The position numbers and the translations under genes were made by a program. The notes beneath the pieces were generated by a model. The model did no database searches, was not told where the DNA came from, and saw only the letters and a program-made list of their open reading frames with translations. Below, one piece after another: positions 24,086 to 33,353 of a stretch of 64,000 bases of DNA (within the stretch, counting starts at the first letter, position 1; every line of letters starts with the position of its first letter). The DNA is from Pseudomonadota bacterium. Its GTDB lineage: Bacteria; Pseudomonadota; Gammaproteobacteria; Burkholderiales; Burkholderiaceae_C. The stretch is from the NCBI GenBank assembly GCA_022566735.1, contig JADFIG010000004.1:62001-126000 (forward strand), given 5' to 3'.

Positions 24086-24171
24086 GGTGGTCGGAGCCTC
24101 TCAGCGGCCGGGGATGCGACGGTGTCAACCTTAGCGCATGTGGGGGCTTCGGGGCGGCGCTTCAAGGCGCT

Positions 24172-24645
24172 TCACGGCGCTGCAAGCCGGCGGGGCAGTT
24201 GCAGGATGGCCTCGGCGTTGGAGGGCGAGAAGCAGCGGTCGGCCGCCGCGTGCCAGGGCAGCCAGACGTGCCGGGTGTGCTCGCGCGGTGCCAGGGTGAT
24301 GGGGGTGTCGCGCGGCACCTGCAGGCTGAAGACGCGCTCGGTGTTGTGCGTCACGCCCGGTGCGTAGCGGTGGCGCCAGACCGGGTAGATCTCGTAGACG
24401 TTTTCCAGGGCCCAGTCCTGCAGGGCGCTGCGGGGGACGGCCGGGGAGCCGACGGCGATGCCGGTCTCCTCGGCCACCTCGCGCATGGCGGTGAGGGCCC
24501 AGTCCTCGTCGAGCGTGTCCTTGGAGCCGGTCACGCTCTGCCAGAAGCCGGGTTGCCTGGCGCGCTCGATGAGGAGCACGTCCAGGTTGGGCGCGTGGAT
24601 CACCACGAGCACCGACAGCGGGATCTTGTGTTCGGGGGCGGACAT
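24172..24645 (-). CDS. nudB: Dihydroneopterin triphosphate diphosphatase NudB
   Basis: Nudix hydrolase of folate biosynthesis that removes pyrophosphate from dihydroneopterin triphosphate. It has 157 residues. The Nudix box runs from GSKDTLDEDWAL to REVAEETG (about 41-64), with one extra residue between the first Gly and Glu compared with the textbook box. It starts with the NudB-type KIPLSVLVVIH strand and has ENVYEIYPVWRHRYAPGV. In related genomes nudB often follows aspS; here a metal efflux cluster lies between them. Confidence 0.9.
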   Translation of the reverse strand: MSAPEHKIPLSVLVVIHAPNLDVLLIERARQPGFWQSVTGSKDTLDEDWALTAMREVAEETGIAVGSPAVPRSALQDWALENVYEIYPVWRHRYAPGVTHNTERVFSLQVPRDTPITLAPREHTRHVWLPWHAAADRCFSPSNAEAILQLPRRLAAP

Positions 24646-24670
24646 GCCCCCAGTGTGTCACAGCGTCATG

Positions 24671-24997
24671 TCACAGCGCCGAGTGGTCCCGGATGCGGTG
24701 GATGGTGGCGATGTCGACCGTCCACACCAGCCCGTCGCCGATGGTGCCCGTGCCGCAGGCGTCGATGATGGCATCGCGGATGGTGTCCACCATGTCGTCG
24801 TCGGCCAGCACACAGACCATCAGCTTGCCGGTGAAGTCGGTCAACTCCTCCTTGACGGTGCGTTTGTCGATGGCGGCCGGGGCGGTGAAGCCCTCGGCCT
24901 TGAAGATCGTCACCCCGGGGAAGTTGGGGATGGCGCGCAGCGTGTCACGCAGGCGGTCCAGGCGGCTGGGCCGCACGATGGCTCGGATTTCTTTCAT
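24671..24997 (-). CDS. PII-like signalling protein linked to a metal RND pump
   Basis: 108 residues with the PII fold. The N-terminal strand is MKEIRAIVRPSRLDRLRDTL, and the B-loop is GTGTIGDGLVW (about 82-92). The T-loop (about 37-55) lacks the YRGAEY uridylylation segment and the C-loop Arg-Thr-Gly-Glu is missing, so it is not a standard GlnB/GlnK. PII homologues of this kind (the group called PII-NG) are known to sit next to CzcA-type pumps; their ligand and partner are not settled. It lies 32 bp after the czcA stop with its own GGAG site and is probably last in the czc transcript. Confidence 0.85.
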   Translation of the reverse strand: MKEIRAIVRPSRLDRLRDTLRAIPNFPGVTIFKAEGFTAPAAIDKRTVKEELTDFTGKLMVCVLADDDMVDTIRDAIIDACGTGTIGDGLVWTVDIATIHRIRDHSAL

Positions 24998-25029
24998 GTG
25001 TGAATCTCCTTGTTCGGGTGCCTGGAGGC

Positions 25030-28000
25030 TCAGGCCTCGGTCGGCTTTTCATCGAACCAGCGGTACAGCGTGGGCAGCACCACCAGGGTCAGCAGGGTCG
25101 ACGAGATCAGCCCGCCGATCACCACGATGGCCAGCGGGCGCTGGACCTCGGAGCCGGGGCCGGTGGCGAACAGGAAGGGCACCAGGCCCAGCAGCGCCAC
25201 GGTGGCCGTCATCATCACCGGGCGGAAACGCTGCACGCAGCCTTCGCGCACGGCCTCGGCCACGCCCATGCCGTCCTCGCGCAGGCGGCGGATGCAGGTC
25301 ACCAGCACCACGCCGTTGAGCACCGCGATGCCCCACAGCGCGATGAAGCCCACCGAGGCCGGCACGCTCAGGTACTCGCCCGTGAGGAACAGCCCGATGA
25401 TGCCGCCCACCGAGGCAAACGGCAGCACCATGATGATGAGGCTGGCCAGCTTGACCGAGTTGAACAGCAGGAACAGCAGGAAGAAGATGGCCACGATGGT
25501 CAGCGGCACGATCACCGACAGCGTCTCCATCGCGCGTTCCATGTTCTCGAACTGGCCGCCGTAGACGAAGTAGTAGCCCTCGGGCACCTTCACCTCGCTG
25601 GCGATGCGCTGCTGCACCTCGGCCACGAAGCCCGCCAGGTCGCGGCCTTCGACGTTGGCGCCCACCACCACGCGGCGCTTGCCGCTTTCGCGGCTGATCT
25701 GCGCGGGGCCGTCCACCAGCTTGATCGAGGCCACCGAGGACAGCGGCACCTGCGCGCCACCCGGTGCGGACAGCAGCGTGTTGCCGATGGCTTCGGCCGA
25801 GGAGCGCACGTTGGCTGGGAAGCGCACCACCACGCTGTAGCGGCGCTCGCCCTCGTAGAGCGTGGTCACGTCCTTGCCACCGATGGCGGTTTCGATCACC
25901 GCCTGCACATCGGCCACGTTCAGGCCGTGGCGGGCAATCGCCTGGCGGTCGATGTCCACCGTCAGGGCCTGCTGGCCCGACAGGCGCTCGATGCGGATGT
26001 CGCGGCTGCCTTCCACGCCCTTGAGCAGGCGCGCGATCTGCTCGGACACCCGCTTGAGTTCGCCGAGTTCGTCGCCGAAGACCTTGATGGCCACCTGCGA
26101 GCGCACGCCCGTCACCATCTCGTCCACCCGCTCGGAGATCGGCTGCGACAGCACGATCTGCACGCCCGGGATGTTGGAGAGGCGTTGGCGGATGTCTTCG
26201 TCGATCTCGTCTTGCGAGCGCTCCGACTTGGGGTCCAGCAGCACGATGGGGTCGGACTCGTTGGGGCCGGCCGGGTCGGCGGGCGACTCGCCTCGTCCCA
26301 GCTTGGAGACCACCATGCGCACGCCCGGCACCTTGGCCACTTCCTTCATGGCGGCCATCTCCATGCGGATCGACTCGTCCAGCGAGATGCTGGGCACGCG
26401 GTTGATCTGCGGCGTCAGCGCCCCTTCCTTCATCGTCGGCATGAAGGACTTGCCCAGCAGCGGGAACAGCGCGAGCGAGCCCAGCAGCAGCGCCACCGAG
26501 GCCGACATGGTGATGCGGTGCGAGCGCGTCGCGCCGTCCAGCAGCGTCAGGTAGTGGCGCTTGAGGAAGGCGATCAGCTTCGTGTCGTGGTCGGAGCCCC
26601 CCTTGAGGAAGTAGGAGCACAGCACCGGCGAGAGGAACAGCGACACCGCCAGCGACACGGCCAGCGCGATGGCGATGGTGAGCGCCAGCGGCGCGAACAT
26701 CTTGCCCTCGATGCCTTGCAGCGTCATCAGCGGCAGGAACACCAGGATGATGATGGCGATGCCGAAGATGGTCGGCGTGGCCACCTCGGTGGTGGCGGCC
26801 AGCACCGTGCGCACGCGCGCGCCCATGCTGTCGCCCGCCTGGCCGAGCTTGTGATAGACGTTCTCCACCACCACCACGGTCGCGTCCACCATCAGGCCGA
26901 TGGCGATCGCCAGGCCCCCCAGCGACATCAGGTTGGCCGACAGCCCGTAGTGGTTCATCAGGATGAAGGTGCTCAGCGGCGCGATGATCAGCGTCGCCAC
27001 CACGATCAGGCTGGAGCGCACGTCGCCCAGGAAGATGAACAGGATCACCACCACCAGGAAGATGCCCTCGATCAGCACCTTGCCCACCGTCCACAGGGCC
27101 GAATCGACCAGGTCGGTGCGGTCGTAGTAGGGCACGATCTGCAGGCCATCGGGCAGCATGCCCTTGCTGTTGATCTCGGCCACGCGCTCCTTGACGCGGG
27201 TGACGATCTGCTTGGCATTGCCGCCGCGCATCATCAGCACGATGCCCGAGACGCCCTCGGTGTAGCCGCCCTTGATGATGGCGCCCTGGCGCACCTCGGA
27301 GCCGATCTGCACCTGGGCCACGTCCTTGACGAACACCGGCACGCCGGCGTTTTCCTTGACCACGATCTGGCCGATGTCATCGAGCGTGCGGATCAGACCC
27401 ACGCCGCGGATCAGGTACTGCTCGGTGACCTGGGGCAGGATGCCGCCGCTGGTGTTGGCGTTGTTCGAGGCGATGGCCTGCACCACCTGCTGCACCGACA
27501 GGCCGTAGTGGCGCAGCCGGCTGGGGTCGACCAGCGCCTGGTACTGCTTGACGTAGCCGCCTTGCGAGTTGATCTCGGCCACGCCGGGGATCGAGCGCAA
27601 CAGCGGGCGCACCACCCAGTCCTGCACGGTGCGGCGCTCGGCCAGCTCCTGCGGGGTCAGGGCGCGTTGGCCGTCATCGGGCTTTTCCAGCGTGTACTGG
27701 TAGACCTCGCCCAGGCCCGTGGAGACGGGGCCCAGCACCGGCACGATGCCGGCCGGCATGCGCGGCGTGACCTCGATGAGCCGCTCGGTGACGAGCTGGC
27801 GCGCGAAGTAGACGTCGGTCGCGTCGGTGAAGACCAGCGTGATGATGGACAGGCCGCTCTTGTTGAGCGAGCGCATCTCGACGATGCCGGGCAGGCCGGT
27901 CATCGCGATCTCCAGCGGCACGGTCACGAAGCGTTCGATCTCCTCGGGCGAGCGGCCCGGGGCTTCGGTGGCGATCTGCACCTGCACATTGGTCACGTCG

Positions 28001-28119
28001 GGGAAGGCGTCCACCGACAGCTTCATGGCGGCGCGCAGGCCGAAGCCGCACACCACCAGCGCGAGCACGACCACGATGAGCCGTTGTCCGAGCGCCGCCC
28101 GGATCATGGAAGCAATCAT
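25030..28119 (-). CDS. czcA: Heavy-metal RND efflux pump, CzcA family
   Basis: Inner-membrane proton-driven pump that expels metal ions through CzcB and CzcC. It has 1029 residues: 12 transmembrane helices and two large periplasmic loops. Helix 4 carries GGLAIAIGLMVDATVVVVEN (about 389-408) instead of the DFG...DGAV pattern of classical CzcA. The three methionines that carry Cu/Ag through CusA are replaced (Glu or Leu at two alignable sites), and RVDEMVTGVRS...IKVFGDE is Czc-like. A divalent metal is therefore more likely than Cu(I)/Ag(I). Which metal cannot be told. Confidence 0.93.
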   Translation of the reverse strand: MIASMIRAALGQRLIVVVLALVVCGFGLRAAMKLSVDAFPDVTNVQVQIATEAPGRSPEEIERFVTVPLEIAMTGLPGIVEMRSLNKSGLSIITLVFTDATDVYFARQLVTERLIEVTPRMPAGIVPVLGPVSTGLGEVYQYTLEKPDDGQRALTPQELAERRTVQDWVVRPLLRSIPGVAEINSQGGYVKQYQALVDPSRLRHYGLSVQQVVQAIASNNANTSGGILPQVTEQYLIRGVGLIRTLDDIGQIVVKENAGVPVFVKDVAQVQIGSEVRQGAIIKGGYTEGVSGIVLMMRGGNAKQIVTRVKERVAEINSKGMLPDGLQIVPYYDRTDLVDSALWTVGKVLIEGIFLVVVILFIFLGDVRSSLIVVATLIIAPLSTFILMNHYGLSANLMSLGGLAIAIGLMVDATVVVVENVYHKLGQAGDSMGARVRTVLAATTEVATPTIFGIAIIILVFLPLMTLQGIEGKMFAPLALTIAIALAVSLAVSLFLSPVLCSYFLKGGSDHDTKLIAFLKRHYLTLLDGATRSHRITMSASVALLLGSLALFPLLGKSFMPTMKEGALTPQINRVPSISLDESIRMEMAAMKEVAKVPGVRMVVSKLGRGESPADPAGPNESDPIVLLDPKSERSQDEIDEDIRQRLSNIPGVQIVLSQPISERVDEMVTGVRSQVAIKVFGDELGELKRVSEQIARLLKGVEGSRDIRIERLSGQQALTVDIDRQAIARHGLNVADVQAVIETAIGGKDVTTLYEGERRYSVVVRFPANVRSSAEAIGNTLLSAPGGAQVPLSSVASIKLVDGPAQISRESGKRRVVVGANVEGRDLAGFVAEVQQRIASEVKVPEGYYFVYGGQFENMERAMETLSVIVPLTIVAIFFLLFLLFNSVKLASLIIMVLPFASVGGIIGLFLTGEYLSVPASVGFIALWGIAVLNGVVLVTCIRRLREDGMGVAEAVREGCVQRFRPVMMTATVALLGLVPFLFATGPGSEVQRPLAIVVIGGLISSTLLTLVVLPTLYRWFDEKPTEA

Positions 28120-28123
28120 GGGT

Positions 28124-29341
28124 TCACTCCAGTTCGGCGCGCTTGCGCTCGTTGTTCAGGTGGAAGGCCCCCTCGATGACGACGGGCGTGCCTTCGCTGA
28201 GGCCCTTGAGCACCGGGCGGCGGCCTTCGCTGGCCGCGCCCAGCTCCACCGGCGTGAGGCGGAAGTGGTTGGGCGAGGTCTGCACATAGACGTGGTCGCG
28301 GTCGTTGTCGCGCACCACGGCCTGGGCGGGGATGGCCAGCGTCTCCACCGGCGTGCCGGCGATGCGCATGGTCGCCAGCATCTGCGGCTTGAGCTCGTGG
28401 TTGGCGTTGTCCACCTGGGTGCGCAGCGGCACGGTGCGGGTTTCGGGCGAGACGGTGTCGGCGATCTGGATGACGCGGCCCGACAGCTGCTTGCCGATGG
28501 CCGGCACGGTGATGTCCACCTGCTGGCCGGTGCGGGCATTGCGCGCGGCCTGCTCGGGCAGGGCGCCCACCACCCAGACGTTGCCGAGGTCGGCCACGGT
28601 GAACAGCGGGTCGCCCGGCTGGGCCACCTGGCCCTGGCTGACCTTGCGCTCCACCACCACGCCGGCCTGCGTGGCCACCACCAGCGCGTGCGGCGACAGG
28701 CTGCCCGAGTCGCGCAGCTTGGCGATCGCATCGCGCGGGATGCCCACCAGGGCGAGCTGGTCGCCGGCGGCACGCAGCTCGGCACGCGCGATGGACAGCT
28801 CCGACTCGCGGCGCTGCAGCTCGGCCGAACCGATCACATCGGCCTGGATGAGCTGGCGGGCGCGCTCCACGGCCCGCTCGGCCAACTGGGTCGAGGCGTG
28901 GGCGCGCAGGTAGGCCAGCTGGGCGCTGGCCAGCTCCGGGCTGGCGACGTGGGCCAGCACCTGGCCGGGGCGCACACGGTCGCCCACTTCGGCGAGCACC
29001 TGGGTGACGCGGCCGGTCACGCCCGCGCCGATGCGGGTCACCTGGCGTTCATTGGCCTCGATGCGGCCGCTGACTTCCTGGACCATGGCGACGGGCTCGC
29101 GGGCCACCTTGGCGACCTTGAAGTTGGCGGCCATGTCCGGCTTGACGCTCACGTCCATCGGGTCGGCGGCGGAGGCCGCAGCGGCTGCGGATGCGGCGGC
29201 CGGCGCGTCCTTGCCGGACTCGCCGCAGCCGCTCAGCGACAGCACCAGGCCGACCGCGAGGGTGCAGGCGATGGCCTGGGGCGTGGCCCGGAAAGCGAGG
29301 AGGGAAGCGGCTTGGGAAAGGGGTGCTTGAAACTTTGTCAT
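28124..29341 (-). CDS. czcB: RND efflux periplasmic adaptor, CzcB family
   Basis: Membrane-fusion lipoprotein bridging CzcA and CzcC. From the ATG at 29341 it has 405 residues, with a lipobox LSLSGC (Cys about 39). Biotinyl-lipoyl, alpha-hairpin and beta-barrel domains follow, with TRIGAGVTGRVTQVLAEVGD at about 100-119. An Ala-rich linker follows the lipid Cys. No His-rich metal-binding N terminus, as in some CzcB proteins, is present. Its stop is 4 bp before the czcA ATG. Confidence 0.93.
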   Translation of the reverse strand: MTKFQAPLSQAASLLAFRATPQAIACTLAVGLVLSLSGCGESGKDAPAAASAAAAASAADPMDVSVKPDMAANFKVAKVAREPVAMVQEVSGRIEANERQVTRIGAGVTGRVTQVLAEVGDRVRPGQVLAHVASPELASAQLAYLRAHASTQLAERAVERARQLIQADVIGSAELQRRESELSIARAELRAAGDQLALVGIPRDAIAKLRDSGSLSPHALVVATQAGVVVERKVSQGQVAQPGDPLFTVADLGNVWVVGALPEQAARNARTGQQVDITVPAIGKQLSGRVIQIADTVSPETRTVPLRTQVDNANHELKPQMLATMRIAGTPVETLAIPAQAVVRDNDRDHVYVQTSPNHFRLTPVELGAASEGRRPVLKGLSEGTPVVIEGAFHLNNERKRAELE

Positions 29342-29354
29342 GGCGTCTCGGGCC

Positions 29355-30725
29355 TCATTGGGGGGTGGAGGGCAGGGCGGCAAAGCGGCCTGCCAGGGTT
29401 TCCAGATCGATCCGGGCGGCCTGCACCTGGAAGCGGGCTTCCAGCAGGTTCAGGCGCGCCGAGCGCAGCACCCGTTGGGCGTCCAGCACATCGAGGATGC
29501 CGCGCTCGCCGAAGCGGTAGGCGGCTTGCGCGACCTTCAGCGCGGCTTCGGCGTCCTGCACCACGCCCTCGCTGAGCGCCTGCACGCGCAGCCGCGCGAT
29601 GGCCAGGGCCTGCCAGGCGTGCTGCACCTGCTGGCGCAGCTCGGCACGGCGGCCGTCCAGGCGGCCTTGCAGGCGGGTGTATTCGGAGCCGGCCTCGCCG
29701 ATGGCGCCGTCGCGGCGGTCCAGCAGCGGCACCTGCACGCTCACGCCCACGGTGGATTGGCGCACCTCGGGGTCGCGGGTCTGGCCCACGCGCAACTCCA
29801 CCCCCGGCCAGCGGCTGGCGCGGGCGCCCTGCAACTGGGCCTGGGCGCGTTCGAGCTCGGCCTGCAGCGCACGCAGCTCGGGGTTCTCGGCGTCGGCCTG
29901 TTGCAGCAGTTCGGCCAGCGTGGGCAGGGGGCTGTCGTCTTGCAGCGAGCCAGCCAGGCTCCAGCGCGCCGGCAGGCGGCCGGCGGCCAGGCGGTTGAGC
30001 GTCAGCAGCGTCTGGTCGGCCTGCAGCGCGGCGGTCTGCTGGCGCTCGCGGGCGTGCACGATTTCGGCATCGGCCTTGATCACCTCGTAGCGCGGCGCTT
30101 CACCGCTGGCCACCCGCAGGCGCACGCGCTCGCGCACCTGCTCCAGCAGGGCCAGGTCTTCGGCGGTGACGTTGGCCTCGGCGCGGCGCAGCAGGTACTC
30201 GCTGGCGCGCAGGCGGGTCTCGCTGACCAGGGCGTTGCGCGTCAGTGCGATCGCCTGCTCGGTGCCGCGCGCACTCGCTTCGGCGGCCGTGCGGCGGGCC
30301 TCGCGTGCCGAGGGGTTCTCGATCAGCTGCGACACGCCCCAGCCTTGCACCGAGCCGGGCACCGCGCCGGGCAGGCGGGCCTGGTTGCGCCCGCTTTGCC
30401 ATTCCAGGCGGGGGTTGGCGTAAGCGCTGGCGGACTGGATGCCGGCGGCGGCCGTGACGCGGGATTGCTGCGCCGATTGCAGGTCGGCGTTGTGGGCCAG
30501 CACGGTCGCGATCAGCTCGTTGAGCGAGAGCGTGCGGACGCCAGCGCTGTCGGCCGAAGCGGCTGGGGCGGCCGGGGCCGCGGTGGAGGGCGCCATGGGG
30601 GCCGCAGCGAGGAGGGCGGCGTCCGTGGCTTGGGGGAGCTGCGCGTGGAGGGGCAGGGCCAGGCCGCTGAGGCACAGCCCCAGCAGCCTCGACAGGGAGG
30701 AAGTGGGCAACATGGGTTTGGACAT
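29355..30725 (-). CDS. czcC: RND efflux outer-membrane factor, CzcC family
   Basis: TolC-like trimeric outer-membrane channel of the metal efflux complex, 456 residues from the ATG at 30725. A signal peptide (to about residue 29, LPLHA) is followed by an Ala-rich segment. Two long alpha-hairpin repeats follow, with NPRLEWQSGRNQ and RWPGVELRVGQTRDPEVRQ typical of the CzcC branch. It ends 13 bp before the czcB start. Confidence 0.92.
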   Translation of the reverse strand: MSKPMLPTSSLSRLLGLCLSGLALPLHAQLPQATDAALLAAAPMAPSTAAPAAPAASADSAGVRTLSLNELIATVLAHNADLQSAQQSRVTAAAGIQSASAYANPRLEWQSGRNQARLPGAVPGSVQGWGVSQLIENPSAREARRTAAEASARGTEQAIALTRNALVSETRLRASEYLLRRAEANVTAEDLALLEQVRERVRLRVASGEAPRYEVIKADAEIVHARERQQTAALQADQTLLTLNRLAAGRLPARWSLAGSLQDDSPLPTLAELLQQADAENPELRALQAELERAQAQLQGARASRWPGVELRVGQTRDPEVRQSTVGVSVQVPLLDRRDGAIGEAGSEYTRLQGRLDGRRAELRQQVQHAWQALAIARLRVQALSEGVVQDAEAALKVAQAAYRFGERGILDVLDAQRVLRSARLNLLEARFQVQAARIDLETLAGRFAALPSTPQ

Positions 30726-30863
30726 GGATGAAGGCGCTGCCGTCAGGGGGCAGCAGACGGCGTGGAGGCTGCGAGAGCCATGGCAATGCAAGGCACGTGC
30801 CGGTGCGGCGTGCGTGCAGGCGTGCGTGCGAGCAGGGGCACCCCGGGCGGGTGCGGGGCGGGC

Positions 30864-31202
30864 TCAGGGCTGAGGGGGGCGCAGCGGCAGGCTCAGCCAG
30901 GGCAGCGGCGGGTGGTGACCCGGCATGACCGTGGGATGGGCGTCGGGCGGGAGCACCGGCTGCCAGGGGCGGGGCAGCATCAGCAACTCAGCGCGATCGT
31001 CGTCGCCACCGGAGAAGGTGTGGCGGTCCGGATCGGACTCGCCGCCTTGCTCGGATGGCGGCTCTTCCACCATGCAGGCCCAGCCGTCGATGGCGTGGGG
31101 CGAGTGGGTGGGAGACTCCAGCGCCCAGGCAGCCTTGCCCATCGTCAGCAAGACGGTGGACAGCAGGACGAGGGTTCTCAGCCAGTGCAGGGCGGGGCGC
31201 AT
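30864..31202 (-). CDS. Small secreted protein upstream of czcC (CzcI-like position)
   Basis: 112 residues with a clear signal peptide (about 1-27, ...MGKAAWA). The mature part is acidic and His/Pro-containing (HSPHAIDGW, HTFSGGDDDRAELL, DAHPTVMPGHHPPLPW), ending in a Pro/Arg-rich tail. Small periplasmic proteins in this position are named CzcI in czcICBA operons and may modulate induction. I do not recognise a defined family here, and the assignment rests on position and character. The 138-bp gap before czcC has no other gene. Confidence 0.6.
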   Translation of the reverse strand: MRPALHWLRTLVLLSTVLLTMGKAAWALESPTHSPHAIDGWACMVEEPPSEQGGESDPDRHTFSGGDDDRAELLMLPRPWQPVLPPDAHPTVMPGHHPPLPWLSLPLRPPQP

Positions 31203-31218
31203 GAAGGGGGTGGGGCGG

Positions 31219-31250
31219 GTGGCGCCACAGCGTGGCAGATGTGGCGTGCC
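31219..31250 (-). promoter_or_regulatory. Palindromic operator candidate upstream of the czc cluster
   Basis: A perfect 10-bp palindrome GTGGCGCCAC (31219-31228) is part of a larger inverted repeat, CGCCACA (31223-31229) and TGTGGCG (31240-31246). It sits 17-48 bp before the start of the small czcI-like gene. The spacing fits a dimeric repressor site or a hairpin in the 5' UTR. No regulator gene for the pump is in the window. Confidence 0.4.
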
Positions 31251-31334
31251 TCAGGGTTAACGAGCTTGCGCCCGCGGGCTCCATCGACGAACACATTGTC
31301 ACCGATTCTCGGCCGCCTCGCTGACGCGCCCATG

Positions 31335-31356
31335 AAAAAGCCACCCGAAGGTGGCT
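31335..31356 (-). terminator. Terminator after aspS
   Basis: On the minus strand a 7-bp stem (AGCCACC, loop TTCG, GGTGGCT) is followed by five T residues. It lies 71 bp beyond the aspS stop and separates aspS from the czc cluster. Confidence 0.9.
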
Positions 31357-31426
31357 TCTCGTGCGTCAGAAAGCGCCAGCAAAGGCGCCGGTCGCATCAG
31401 GTCGCGTCAGGTCGCACCACGTCTCA

Positions 31427-33250
31427 TCAGGCCGCAGGGGCCTGGCCCGCCGCCTGGGCGTTGCGCAGGCGGATGTGCAGCTCGCGCAGCTGCTTTTCGT
31501 CCACGTTCGACGGGGCACCCGTCAGCAGGCACTGGGCGCGCTGCGTCTTGGGGAAGGCGATCACGTCGCGGATGGACTCGGCCTTGGTCATCAGCGTCAC
31601 CAGGCGGTCCAGGCCGAAGGCCAGGCCACCGTGCGGGGGGGCGCCGTACTGCAGGGCGTCCAGCAGGAAGCCGAACTTGACCTGGGCGTCCTCGTCGCTG
31701 ATGTTCAGGGCCTTGAAGACCTTGGACTGCACTTCGGCGCGGTGGATGCGGATCGACCCGCCACCCAGCTCCCAGCCATTGAGCACCATGTCGTAGGCCT
31801 TGGCAATGCACTTGCCCGGGTCGGTGTCCATGTAGTCCTCGTGGCCGTCCTTCGGGGCGGTGAAGGGGTGGTGCACGGCGTTCCAGCGCTCCGACTCGTC
31901 GTCGTACTCGAACATCGGGAAGTCGACCACCCACAGCGGGGCCCAGCGGTCTTCGAACAGGCCGGCCTTCTTGCCGAACTCGGAGTGGCCCACCTTCAGG
32001 CGCAGCGCGCCGATGGCGTCGTTGACGATCTTTTCCTTGTCGGCACCGAAGAAGATCAGGTCGCCGTCCTGGGCGCCGGTGCGCTCCAGGATCTTGGCAA
32101 TGGCCGCGTCGTGCAGGTTCTTGACGATGGGCGATTGCAGGCCAGAACGCAGTTCCTCAGGGGACTGGCCCTTCGCAACGGTGTTGACCTTGATCCAGGC
32201 CAGGCCCTTGGCGCCGTAGATCTTGACGAACTCGGTGTAGGCGTCGATCTCGCCACGCGACATGGCGCCACCGCCCGGCACGCGCAGGGCCACCACGCGG
32301 CCACCCTTGGTGGTGGCGGGGGTGGAGAAGACCTTGAAGTCCACGTCGGCCATCACGTCGGTCAGCTCGGTGAATTCCAGCTTGACGCGCAGGTCGGGCT
32401 TGTCCGAACCGAAGCGGTGCATGGCTTCGGCGTACTGCATGACGGGGTAGTCGCCCAGCTCGACGTTCAGCGCCTTGCGGAAGACATGGCGGATCATGCC
32501 TTCGAACATGTCGCGGATTTCCTGCTCGGTCAGGAAGCTCGTCTCGATGTCGATCTGGGTGAATTCGGGCTGGCGGTCGGCGCGCAGGTCCTCGTCACGG
32601 AAGCACTTGGTGATCTGGTAGTAGCGGTCGTAGCCGGCCACCATCAGCAGCTGCTTGAACAGCTGGGGCGACTGGGGCAGCGCGAAGAACTGGCCGTCGT
32701 GCACGCGCGAGGGCACCAGGTAGTCGCGGGCGCCTTCGGGGGTGGACTTCGTCAGCATCGGGGTTTCGATGTCGATGAAGCCGTGTTCGTCGAGGAACTT
32801 GCGCGCTTCCATGGCCACGCGGTAGCGCAGCATCAGGTTCTTCTGCATGTAGGGACGGCGCAGGTCCAGCACGCGGTGGGTCAGGCGGGTCGTCTCGGAG
32901 AGGTTCTCGTCGTCGATCTGGAAGGGCGGGGTCACGGAGGCGTTGAGCACCTCCAGGGTGTGGCCCAGCACCTCGATCCTGCCGCTGGTCAGGCCGGCGT
33001 TCTCGGTGCCGGCGGGGCGCGGGCGCACCAGGCCGGTGACCTTCAGGCAGAACTCGCCGCGCACGTCCTCGGCGACCTTGAAGGAGTCGGCGCGGTCGGG
33101 GTCGAACACGACCTGCACCAGGCCTTCGCGGTCACGCAGGTCGATGAAGATCACGCCGCCGTGGTCGCGGCGACGGTGGGCCCAGCCCATCAGCGTCACG
33201 GTCTGGCCCATCAGCGCTTCGCTGACCAGACCACAGTAAGTGGTGCGCAT
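31427..33250 (-). CDS. aspS: Aspartyl-tRNA synthetase
   Basis: Charges tRNA-Asp with aspartate. It has 607 residues from the ATG at 33250, bacterial-type length. An N-terminal OB-fold anticodon-binding domain (about 1-110) precedes class II motif 2 ([19 protein letters not shown], about 213-231). A GAD insertion domain follows, then motif 3 ([14 protein letters not shown], about 546-559). In many betaproteobacteria AspRS is non-discriminating and also serves tRNA-Asn; the sequence alone does not decide this. Confidence 0.97.
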   Translation of the reverse strand: MRTTYCGLVSEALMGQTVTLMGWAHRRRDHGGVIFIDLRDREGLVQVVFDPDRADSFKVAEDVRGEFCLKVTGLVRPRPAGTENAGLTSGRIEVLGHTLEVLNASVTPPFQIDDENLSETTRLTHRVLDLRRPYMQKNLMLRYRVAMEARKFLDEHGFIDIETPMLTKSTPEGARDYLVPSRVHDGQFFALPQSPQLFKQLLMVAGYDRYYQITKCFRDEDLRADRQPEFTQIDIETSFLTEQEIRDMFEGMIRHVFRKALNVELGDYPVMQYAEAMHRFGSDKPDLRVKLEFTELTDVMADVDFKVFSTPATTKGGRVVALRVPGGGAMSRGEIDAYTEFVKIYGAKGLAWIKVNTVAKGQSPEELRSGLQSPIVKNLHDAAIAKILERTGAQDGDLIFFGADKEKIVNDAIGALRLKVGHSEFGKKAGLFEDRWAPLWVVDFPMFEYDDESERWNAVHHPFTAPKDGHEDYMDTDPGKCIAKAYDMVLNGWELGGGSIRIHRAEVQSKVFKALNISDEDAQVKFGFLLDALQYGAPPHGGLAFGLDRLVTLMTKAESIRDVIAFPKTQRAQCLLTGAPSNVDEKQLRELHIRLRNAQAAGQAPAA

Positions 33251-33353
33251 TGTTGTGTTCTCCGGCAAAAGTCGGCCCCTCAAGGCAGAGAGGGACGTGA
33301 GGCGTTCAGCAGGGGCCGGGCCGCGGCGCGGGCCCCGAACCCGCGATTGTCGT

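Noticed and set aside
25000-28179. Long plus-strand ORF of about 1059 codons opposite czcA
   Set aside because: His/Asp/Arg/Gln-rich shadow of czcA; no domain and no start context.
25030-29341. Copper/silver (Cus) assignment of the RND pump
   Set aside because: The helix-4 motif looks CusA-like, but the methionine relay is missing and neighbouring segments are Czc-like; no CusF is present.
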